From: Candidatus Gastranaerophilales bacterium
GTDB taxonomy: Bacteria; Cyanobacteriota; Vampirovibrionia; Gastranaerophilales; Gastranaerophilaceae
DNA length: 32,231 nt
Direction: 5' to 3'
Assembly (NCBI GenBank): GCA_944324375.1
Contig: CALUWB010000020.1
Span: 1-32,231, forward strand
Below are positions 26,291 through 31,458 of this stretch, piece by piece. The notes under the pieces are model-generated. The model worked only from the letters and a program-made list of their open reading frames with translations, was not told the origin of the DNA and did not search any database. How positions within the stretch are numbered: the stretch's first letter is position 1; every line of letters starts with the position of its first letter. A program made the position numbers and the translations under genes.

Positions 26291-26542
26291 ATGTTGTTAA
26301 ACAAATCAACATCATCAAAAAAATCATCAACAAAAGTTTTAGACATGCAACAAGAAATCATCAATGCAGCAGGTCAGATTTACAATTACTTAGCAGAAAA
26401 GGGTGAAGTTACAATGTCAAAAATGAAAAAAGATTTAGACTTAAGTGGTAACTTTGCAGAAATGGGCTTAGGTTGGTTATCAAGAGAAGACAAAATTTTA
26501 TACAACCAAAAAGCAAGAAGCATATCTATCAGCTTAAGATAG
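26291..26542 (+). CDS. Winged helix-turn-helix protein (DUF2582-like)
   Basis: From the ATG at 26291, which has AAGGAGAAGG just upstream, the product is 83 residues. After a Ser/Lys-rich N-terminus, INAAGQIYNYLAEKGEVTMSK and KKDLDLSGNFAEMGLGWLSREDKI fit the small DUF2582 winged-helix family, in which AEMGLGWLSREDKI is the signature. The frame is open further upstream, but an earlier start would lack a ribosome site. It probably binds nucleic acid; the target is unknown. It is divergent from the helicase and followed by repeats and a terminator. Confidence 0.8.
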   Translation: MLLNKSTSSKKSSTKVLDMQQEIINAAGQIYNYLAEKGEVTMSKMKKDLDLSGNFAEMGLGWLSREDKILYNQKARSISISLR

Positions 26543-26548
26543 AACCCA

Positions 26549-26654
26549 ACGGATGTGAGCCCGAAACGGCTACACGAAGGTGGAGGCGTACAGGGCGACA
26601 CTGGACGATAGCGACGTAGAAATCTTTGATTTCACAGGAGCTAGGGGTAAATGA
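26549..26654 (+). repeat. 106-bp intergenic repeat, long form, copy 2
   Basis: This has the same length as 1885-1990 and I see only three mismatches. It begins seven bases after the winged-helix stop codon and ends in GGGGTAAATGA. As at the first locus it follows the 3' end of a gene, is GC-richer than its surroundings, and is directly followed by the short form. Confidence 0.9.
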
Positions 26655-26692
26655 AATGAACCCAACGGATGTGAGCCCGAGGGGTAAATGAA
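26655..26692 (+). repeat. Short form of the intergenic repeat, copy 2
   Basis: ACGGATGTGAGCCCGA is joined to GGGGTAAATGA, lacking the middle of the long form. Unlike the first locus there is no A/T-rich hairpin between the long and short forms. Confidence 0.8.
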
Positions 26693-26708
26693 TGGGTAAA
26701 TAAGTAGT

Positions 26709-26730
26709 GTAGGTTGGGTGAAACCCAACA
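26709..26730. repeat. GTAGGTTGGGT-type palindrome
   Basis: GTTGGGT (26713-26719), GAA, ACCCAAC (26723-26729) form a perfect 7-bp hairpin preceded by GTAG. It resembles a minimal form of a GTAGGTTGGGT...ACCCAAC intergenic repeat seen in many bacteria. No T-tract follows, so it is not a typical terminator. Confidence 0.5.
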
Positions 26731-26764
26731 ATTTGTTCTTATTTACTAATAACAATAACTAAGA

Positions 26765-26796
26765 AGGAACGGTAAAAAAATACTGTTCCTTTTTTA
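26765..26796 (+). terminator. Intrinsic terminator after the winged-helix gene
   Basis: AGGAACGGT (26765-26773) and ACTGTTCCT (26782-26790) pair except for one mismatch around an A-rich loop, followed by six T. It also lies at the 3' end of the minus-strand gene that follows, so it may serve both. Confidence 0.85.
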
Positions 26797-26991
26797 ATGA
26801 TTTAAAATTATTCCTATTTTTTCTGAACAAGAATTAATTTCTTTTATATAATCCAGTGCAACAGAAACAAGAATAAATTTTTCTCTTCTACTATCTGCTT
26901 TATATAAAACATTTTCTAATAAATATTTTATTTTGGTTGAATTTGTACTTATTTTTAATCTTAAATTATATAGTTCATCTTGTTTAGACAT
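26794..26991 (-). CDS. Small protein of unknown function
   Basis: The 65-residue product has no recognised domain, no signal peptide and no membrane segment. It reads as two or three amphipathic helices (LYNLRLKISTNSTKIKYLLE, then KFILVSVALDYIKEINS). The Shine-Dalgarno AAGGAG precedes its ATG at a good distance, so it looks like a real gene. A 9-bp perfect inverted repeat brackets that ribosome site (next entry). The position between two transcription terminators and its own signals point to a stand-alone unit. Confidence 0.6.
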   Translation of the reverse strand: MSKQDELYNLRLKISTNSTKIKYLLENVLYKADSRREKFILVSVALDYIKEINSCSEKIGIILNH

Positions 26992-26993
26992 AA

Positions 26994-27020
26994 TTTATAC
27001 TCCTTAAAATTGAGTATAAA
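26994..27020 (-). promoter_or_regulatory. Inverted repeat enclosing a ribosome-binding site
   Basis: TTTATACTC (26994-27002) and GAGTATAAA (27012-27020) are perfect 9-bp complements. On the minus strand the GGAG of the small gene's ribosome site is part of the second arm. It could be an RNA hairpin hiding the ribosome site or a repressor operator. The layout mirrors the repeat before the recombinase gene at 5190-5214. Confidence 0.5.
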
Positions 27021-27199
27021 TATATAAAAAATGTTAAACAAGATATAAAAAATCATTGATAACAATAATGTATACAATGTTTTCAAAAATAGTAATAAAT
27101 ATTAAGATTTTATGATATTTAATAAAAAATAAACTTTTAACTTGAAACATACAAATCCCTTGAAAGCATGTAATAACTTAAGATTTAGTAACAAATTAT

Positions 27200-27228
27200 T
27201 TGCAATTTAAACATGTTTAATATACGAT
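27200..27228 (+). promoter_or_regulatory. Possible rpmG-operon promoter with internal palindrome
   Basis: TTGCAA (27200-27205), 17 bases, then TACGAT (27223-27228). The spacer contains the perfect palindrome TTAAACATGTTTAA (27207-27220). The -10 is weak (4 of 6). In the rest of 26992-27309 I see only the inverted repeat above and the hairpin below. Confidence 0.4.
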
Positions 27229-27246
27229 TATATAGCCGATAATAAA

Positions 27247-27276
27247 AAGAATGTGACAATAGCACATTCTTTTTTA
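27247..27276 (+). terminator. Hairpin with T-tract upstream of rpmG
   Basis: AAGAATGTG (27247-27255) and CACATTCTT (27263-27271) form a 9-bp perfect stem followed by further T residues. It is a good intrinsic terminator by sequence, but no plus-strand gene precedes it for over 450 bases. It may therefore be an attenuator in the rpmG leader or the end of an unseen small RNA. Confidence 0.65.
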
Positions 27277-27309
27277 AATAGGAAACAAACTAGAAAAAGG
27301 AAAAGACAA

Positions 27310-27477
27310 ATGGGAATCAAAGGTAAAAACGATAAAATGGTAGTTTTAGCTTGCGAAGAATGTAAAGAAAGAAACTACACAACAACAAAAAACAAAAAGA
27401 CAAACAAAGAAAGAATGGAATTAAACAAATATTGTCCAAAATGTCAAAAGAAAACTGTACATAAGGAAACAAAATAG
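27310..27477 (+). CDS. rpmG: 50S ribosomal protein L33
   Basis: The 55-residue product starting [18 protein letters not shown] has the two Cys pairs of a zinc-binding L33 (CEEC and CPKC), and [20 protein letters not shown] is the family core. The ATG at 27310 has AAGGAAA upstream; an in-frame start at 27253 would overlap the hairpin and add a non-family extension. rpmG followed by tRNA-Trp, secE, nusG and rplK is the order widely found in bacteria. It belongs to the large ribosomal subunit. Zinc-binding and zinc-free forms exist in the family; this is the zinc form. Confidence 0.96.
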   Translation: MGIKGKNDKMVVLACEECKERNYTTTKNKKTNKERMELNKYCPKCQKKTVHKETK

Positions 27478-27567
27478 TTTAGTTTCATAAGTAGATTGTC
27501 CTAGGTCACTACGGTAGTTGATTTAAGAATCAAGTTTGTAGAAAAATAATAAAGGCTAGGGACTAAT

Positions 27568-27820
27568 ACATTGAAAAATTAATAAAAGAGGTTGAGTAAA
27601 AAGACCTCTACCTGCGTCCTTAGTTCAGTTGCCAAGAAGAGCTTGCTCTTCGAAAGTTCAAAATAAGTTCTACCAACTGAAATAAGAACGAAACACATTG
27701 AAAAATTAATACAGAGGTTGAGTAAAAAGACCTCTACCTGCGTCCTTAGTTCAGTTGCCAAGAAGAGCTTGCTCTTCGAAAGTTCAAAATAAGTTCTACC
27801 AACTGAAATGAGAACGAAAT
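27568..27820 (+). repeat. Two tandem ~127-bp units carrying the 5' end of tRNA-Trp
   Basis: Units start at 27568 and 27695, and a third partial unit at 27821 runs into the real tRNA gene. Each holds the hairpin AGAGGT...ACCTCT and then the first 18 bases of the tRNA-Trp gene (27614-27631 and 27740-27757). A hairpin AAGAGCTTGCTCTT follows, and then an inverse copy of the first 24 tRNA bases (27667-27690 and 27793-27816) with two or three changes. The tRNA 5' piece and its inverse copy can pair within each unit. Bases 27478-27567 hold nothing I recognise. Confidence 0.85.
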
Positions 27821-27866
27821 ACATTGAAAAATTAATAAAAGAGGTTGAGTAAAAAGACCTCTACCT

Positions 27867-27939
27867 GCGTCCTTAGTTCAGTTGGTAGAACGTCGGTCTC
27901 CAAAACCGGATGTCGAGGGTTCGAGTCCTTCAGGGCGCG
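27867..27939 (+). tRNA. tRNA-Trp (anticodon CCA)
   Basis: The cloverleaf is complete. The acceptor stem GCGTCCT pairs with AGGGCGC, the D arm is GTTC/GAAC, the anticodon stem CGGT/ACCG carries loop CTCCAAA with anticodon CCA, and the T arm GAGGG/CCTTC encloses TTCGAGT. The discriminator is G, as usual for tRNA-Trp; CCA is not encoded. It lies between rpmG and secE, its common position. Upstream units contain copies of its first 18 bases. Confidence 0.97.
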
Positions 27940-27961
27940 ATTTTATACAAAAGGAAAAAAG

Positions 27962-28159
27962 ATGAACGATACATTAAATAATATAATTGCATACTTAAAA
28001 GCAGTCCGTTTAGAATGGTCAAAGATTAATTGGCCAGAAAGAAGACAGGTAATTGCAGAAACAGTTTTTGTAGTAATTATAGTATTTGCGTTCACGGTAT
28101 CAGTTTATTTATTGGATATAATATTTAAAGCAGTGTTGGGGTTAATCCCAACCAGATAG
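27962..28159 (+). CDS. secE: Preprotein translocase subunit SecE
   Basis: The 65-residue product has the single-span SecE layout. An amphipathic helix with the family motif (YLKAVRLEWSKINWPERRQV) is followed by one membrane segment (VFVVIIVFAFTVSVYLLDII). SecE stabilises SecY in the inner-membrane translocon. I start at the ATG at 27962, after AAGGAAAA; a longer open frame upstream runs through the tRNA gene and is not real. The stop is nine bases before nusG. Confidence 0.96.
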   Translation: MNDTLNNIIAYLKAVRLEWSKINWPERRQVIAETVFVVIIVFAFTVSVYLLDIIFKAVLGLIPTR

Positions 28160-28168
28160 GGTGAAAAG

Positions 28169-28780
28169 ATGGCTGAAAACGAAGAAAATATCTTAGAAGA
28201 AATGGAAGCAGAAAAAGAACCTGCATCTCAAGAACCTGAAAAAAAGGCAAAAAAAGCTGAAAAACGTTGGTACATTGTACATACATATTCAGGATACGAA
28301 AACAAGGTTAAAGGTAACCTAGAAAAACGTATTGAATATATGAATATGTCAGACAAGATTTTCCGTGTAGAAGTTCCACAAAAAACAGTAACCCAAATCA
28401 AAGGTGGAAAGAAACAAGAAAAAGACGAAAAGATTTTCCCAGGCTATGTACTTGTTGAAATGATAATGGACGAAGACAGCTGGTACGTAGTAAGACATAC
28501 AGCAGGTGTAACAAAATTTGTTGGCTCAGCCAAAAAACCTATTCCTGCAAAAGACAGTGAAATCAAAAAGATTATCAACCGTTCATCATCACAAACACAA
28601 AAAATTGAACTTGATGTTAAAGTTGGTGATAAAGTTAGAATCATATCAGGACCATTTGCAGAATTTATCGGCGAAATTACAGAAGTATATCCTGATAAGG
28701 CAAAATTAAGAGCAAACGTATCAATCTTTGGTCGTGAAACTCCGGTTGAATTAGAATACAAACAAATACAAAAGATATAA
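28169..28780 (+). CDS. nusG: Transcription termination/antitermination factor NusG
   Basis: NusG binds RNA polymerase and links it to Rho or the ribosome. After a ~30-residue acidic and Lys-rich extension, the NGN domain starts at RWYIVHTYSGYENKVKGNLE and includes FPGYVLVEM and VRHTAGVTKFVG. A C-terminal KOW domain follows (VGDKVRIISGPFAEFIGEI). The 203-residue length is normal apart from the N-terminal extension, which is present in some lineages. AGGGTGA precedes the ATG. It is in the secE-nusG-rplK-rplA cluster. Confidence 0.97.
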   Translation: MAENEENILEEMEAEKEPASQEPEKKAKKAEKRWYIVHTYSGYENKVKGNLEKRIEYMNMSDKIFRVEVPQKTVTQIKGGKKQEKDEKIFPGYVLVEMIMDEDSWYVVRHTAGVTKFVGSAKKPIPAKDSEIKKIINRSSSQTQKIELDVKVGDKVRIISGPFAEFIGEITEVYPDKAKLRANVSIFGRETPVELEYKQIQKI

Positions 28781-28800
28781 TTTATTTTATAACTAGCAAT

Positions 28801-28830
28801 GTGGAAGGGGCCGCCCCCCGTTATTACCAC
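28801..28830 (+). promoter_or_regulatory. Probable L1-binding mRNA site before rplK
   Basis: GTGG (28801-28804) pairs with CCAC (28827-28830), and an upper stem GGGG/CCCC is capped by CCG, leaving AA opposite a longer purine/pyrimidine bulge ending TTATTA. This fits the L1 recognition element that mimics the L1 stalk of 23S rRNA in L11-L1 operon leaders. Binding would let L1 repress its own operon. The rplK Shine-Dalgarno AAAGGAG follows directly. Confidence 0.65.
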
Positions 28831-28844
28831 GAAAGGAGACAAAA

Positions 28845-29270
28845 ATGGCAAAAAAAGTAGTAGGAAAAATTAAACTACAAATTCAAGCAGGTAAAGCAAA
28901 TCCATCACCACCAGTTGGTCCAGCATTAGGTCAACACGGTGTTAACATCATGGATTTCTGTAAACAATTCAACGCGAAAACAGAATCACAAGCTGGTTAT
29001 GTTATTCCAGTTGTAATTGATGTTTATGAAGACAGAAGTTTCTCATTCATAACAAAATCACCACCTGCAACTATTTTAATCAAAAAAGCATTAAACGTAT
29101 CTAAAGGTGCTTCTAATACTAAGAAAGAAGTTGTTGGAGAAATCACAATGGCTCAATTAGAAGAAATCGCAAAGATTAAAATGGACGACTTAAATGCAAC
29201 TTCAATGGAAGCAGCAGTTAAGATGATTAAAGGTTCAGCAAGATCAATGGGCGTAAAAGTAGTAGATTAG
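28845..29270 (+). CDS. rplK: 50S ribosomal protein L11
   Basis: L11 forms the GTPase-associated centre with 23S rRNA. The 141-residue product has the family start [20 protein letters not shown] followed by [16 protein letters not shown], and the C-terminal rRNA-binding part with [20 protein letters not shown] and [12 protein letters not shown]. Length is typical. AAAGGAG precedes the ATG. It is followed by rplA after 61 bases, and both have an L1-type mRNA structure upstream. Confidence 0.98.
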   Translation: MAKKVVGKIKLQIQAGKANPSPPVGPALGQHGVNIMDFCKQFNAKTESQAGYVIPVVIDVYEDRSFSFITKSPPATILIKKALNVSKGASNTKKEVVGEITMAQLEEIAKIKMDDLNATSMEAAVKMIKGSARSMGVKVVD

Positions 29271-29285
29271 TTTAGTGACTTAAAA

Positions 29286-29316
29286 ATGGAAGGACGAAAT
29301 TGTCCGCTATGACCAT
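29286..29316 (+). promoter_or_regulatory. Second probable L1-binding mRNA site, before rplA
   Basis: ATGG (29286-29289) pairs with CCAT (29313-29316), and GGAC (29292-29295) with GTCC (29302-29305) around GAAATT. The 3' side bulge GCTATGA resembles the conserved L1-site bulge. AAGGAAT, the rplA ribosome site, follows. The fold repeats that before rplK with compensatory differences in the stems. Confidence 0.65.
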
Positions 29317-29331
29317 GAAAGGAATAAAAAA

Positions 29332-30057
29332 ATGGCAAAATTAACAAAAAAACAACAAAAAACAAAAGAATTACTTGCAGGTTTTGAACAACCAGCTAGT
29401 ATTTCTGCTGCGATAGACAAATTACAAGAAGTTTCAAAAGAAATTTCTAAATTCAACGAAACAGTAGAATGCCACATGAGATTAGGTATTGATGTTAAAC
29501 ACGCAGACCAACAAATCCGTTCAACAGTTGTATTACCAGCTGGATTAGGAAAAGAAGTTCGTGTTTGTGTAATCGCAAAAGGTGCAAAAGTTACTGAAGC
29601 AAAAGAAGCTGGAGCAGATTTTGCAGGAACAGAAGACATCATCGACAAAATTTCAGATGGTTGGTTTGAATTTGATACATTAATCGCAACACCTGATTGT
29701 ATGGGTATGTTAGGTAAATTAGGTAGAGTATTAGGTCCAAAAGGTTTAATGCCAAACCCTAAAACTGGAACAGTAACATTAGATGTTGCACAAGCAGTTC
29801 AAGCAGCAAAAGCAGGTAAAGTTGAATTCCGTGCTGACAAGCAAGGTATGATTCACTGTCCTGTTGGTAAAATTCAATTCAATGCAGACGACTTAAAGAA
29901 AAACTTTGCTACATTGGCAGAAGCTATCTTAAAAGCAAAACCATCAGCAGCAAAAGGTACTTATGTTAAGTCTGTATATGTAACAACTACAATGGGACCA
30001 AGTATTAAAATTGATTCTAAAAACTTGGCTTCAGAAGTTAAAGAAATTGTTGGTTGA
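29332..30057 (+). CDS. rplA: 50S ribosomal protein L1
   Basis: L1 binds the mobile stalk of 23S rRNA at the E site and in many bacteria represses its own operon. The 241-residue product has [38 protein letters not shown], the signature [20 protein letters not shown] and a C-terminal [18 protein letters not shown] precedes the ATG. In most bacteria rplJ and rplL follow; here a terminator and minus-strand genes follow instead. Confidence 0.98.
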   Translation: MAKLTKKQQKTKELLAGFEQPASISAAIDKLQEVSKEISKFNETVECHMRLGIDVKHADQQIRSTVVLPAGLGKEVRVCVIAKGAKVTEAKEAGADFAGTEDIIDKISDGWFEFDTLIATPDCMGMLGKLGRVLGPKGLMPNPKTGTVTLDVAQAVQAAKAGKVEFRADKQGMIHCPVGKIQFNADDLKKNFATLAEAILKAKPSAAKGTYVKSVYVTTTMGPSIKIDSKNLASEVKEIVG

Positions 30058-30063
30058 TACTTT

Positions 30064-30090
30064 GGGGGTTAATTCAACCCCCTTTTTTTT
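30064..30090 (+). terminator. Intrinsic terminator of the rplK-rplA operon
   Basis: GGGGGTT (30064-30070), a five-base loop and AACCCCC (30076-30082) are followed by eight T. It is a textbook intrinsic terminator six bases after the rplA stop and marks the end of the ribosomal operon. Confidence 0.95.
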
Positions 30091-30092
30091 AT

Positions 30093-30125
30093 GAAAAAAG
30101 GACGATTTAAATATCGTCCTTTTTG
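30093..30125. terminator. Bidirectional terminator between convergent genes
   Basis: AGGACGAT (30099-30106) and ATCGTCCT (30113-30120) form an 8-bp stem with an A-tract before it and a T-tract after, so it can act on both strands. It lies between rplA and the minus-strand XRE gene. Confidence 0.85.
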
Positions 30126-30144
30126 TTTTGTTTAATAAAATTAT

Positions 30145-30378
30145 TTATATTTTATTCTTAATATAACTATCGTATTCATCGAACAACTCTGCAGGTGTTA
30201 AACCTAATCCCTTAGCAATTTTTATAAAAGACTCCAAACTAATTTTTCTTTGAGAATTTTCATAACGAGATAATGTCGCAGGTTCAATATCTGCATAATT
30301 TGCAAAAGAATTTAATGTTTTATTAGTTGATATACGTTTTTGTTTTAAAAATTCAGCTAAATATTTTAAGTATTGCAT
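30145..30378 (-). CDS. XRE-family DNA-binding regulator, small
   Basis: The 77-residue product is almost only an HTH_3 domain: LAEFLKQKRISTNKTLNSFA, IEPATLSRYENSQRKISLE and IAKGLGLTPAELF. No Shine-Dalgarno lies before its ATG. Instead TATATT (minus strand, 30390-30385) sits exactly six bases before the ATG, with TTATCA 17 bases further up (30413-30408), so it may be a leaderless gene. Its targets are unknown. It is close to and in the same direction as the sigma factor gene upstream, with a 66-base gap. Confidence 0.82.
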   Translation of the reverse strand: MQYLKYLAEFLKQKRISTNKTLNSFANYADIEPATLSRYENSQRKISLESFIKIAKGLGLTPAELFDEYDSYIKNKI

Positions 30379-30444
30379 ATTGGTAATATATCATATAATT
30401 TCCTAATTGATAAGAAAAAGATAAAATATTTTAAATACATCATG

Positions 30445-31344
30445 TTACAAAATATATTCCTTATTTTCTTGGATATTTTCGTTACGTCTTAATTTTCTTA
30501 ACGCCTCACCTTCCAGCTGTCTAATTCTTTCTTTAGAAAACCCCATCGATTTTCCTAACTGTTCTAATGTTTCACATTCTTGCTGATTTATTCCAAATCT
30601 TTTTATTATAATATTCTTTTCCCTATCATCTAAATACTCTAATAATTCCTCAATATCTTTGCTCATAGATATTTTTTCAGTATATTTTTCAGGTGTTTTA
30701 TAGGTTTCATCGATAATGTAGTCTTGAATTGTCAAATCATCAGTAACAGGTGTTTCAAGACTAATAGGTTCAGACATTATGGCTTTTTTGATAGATTGAA
30801 GTTTCTTTTTGGTAAGCTTCATAATTTTCATCATCTCATAATCTGTTGGCTCTCTTCCAAAATCAAAATTAAACCTAGAGAATTCTTTTTTATAAACCCT
30901 AATTTTATCAATCATATGAACAGGTATACGGATTGTTTTAGAATTATTAGCAATCGCTCTTGTAATAGTTTGTCGAATCCACCAAGTTGCATAAGTAGAA
31001 AACCTAAAATTTTTTGTATAATCAAATTTTTCAGCAGCTTTAATAAGTCCCAAAGAACCTTCTTGAACAAGATCCATAAAAAGTACACCTTGCCCAATGT
31101 ATCTTTTCGCAATACTTATAACAAGTCGCAAATTAGCATTAACCAATTTTTTCTTCGCATTTTCTGCTTCTATTGGACTTCCTTCTGCAATAATTTGAGC
31201 GAGCCTAAGTTCTTCTCTATGGTTAATCATTTTAGTTTTGCCAACATCTTTCAAATACATTTGCAAGATATCATCATCAATCGCAATAGAATTAAAGGTT
31301 TTAACATTTTCATTTTCGTAATTTAAAATAGGATTTGTACTCAT
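30445..31344 (-). CDS. RpoD/SigA-like sigma-70 factor, group 2 type
   Basis: The 299-residue protein has region 1.2 ([13 protein letters not shown]), region 2 with [38 protein letters not shown] and [17 protein letters not shown], region 3, and region 4 with a helix-turn-helix ([20 protein letters not shown]). It lacks a long region 1.1 and is shorter than a primary SigA, so it is either a small primary factor or an alternative (group 2) one of the type numerous in the cyanobacterial lineage. GAGGAG precedes the minus-strand ATG. It is divergent from the K-P repeat gene at 31459. Confidence 0.92.
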   Translation of the reverse strand: MSTNPILNYENENVKTFNSIAIDDDILQMYLKDVGKTKMINHREELRLAQIIAEGSPIEAENAKKKLVNANLRLVISIAKRYIGQGVLFMDLVQEGSLGLIKAAEKFDYTKNFRFSTYATWWIRQTITRAIANNSKTIRIPVHMIDKIRVYKKEFSRFNFDFGREPTDYEMMKIMKLTKKKLQSIKKAIMSEPISLETPVTDDLTIQDYIIDETYKTPEKYTEKISMSKDIEELLEYLDDREKNIIIKRFGINQQECETLEQLGKSMGFSKERIRQLEGEALRKLRRNENIQENKEYIL

Positions 31345-31423
31345 CGTTTAATCTCCTCACACTCCACAAAAGATTAAAAAAAACATATTTCTATATAATT
31401 TAGACGAAAAATTAATAAATTAG

Positions 31424-31452
31424 TTGCATTATTGAAAAAATCTAGTAATAAT
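31424..31452 (+). promoter_or_regulatory. Probable leaderless promoter for the K-P repeat gene
   Basis: TTGCAT (31424-31429), 17 bases, then AATAAT (31447-31452), six bases before the ATG at 31459. No ribosome-binding site is present. The geometry is the same as at alr and at the minus-strand XRE gene. Confidence 0.55.
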
Positions 31453-31458
31453 AGTATT

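Noticed and set aside
26709-26730. Intrinsic terminator at the GTTGGGT hairpin
   Set aside because: No T-tract follows; a better terminator lies at 26765-26796.
27579-27824. 81-residue minus-strand open frame made of two near-identical halves
   Set aside because: It is the reverse side of the tandem tRNA-derived units; the repetition comes from the DNA units and no ribosome site is present.
27568-27884. Possible CRISPR array from regularly spaced repeats
   Set aside because: The whole ~127-bp unit repeats with no variable spacers, the repeat is tRNA-derived, and no cas genes are present.
30724-31326. 200-residue plus-strand open frame
   Set aside because: It is antisense to the sigma factor, whose domains are clear; no start signals are present.
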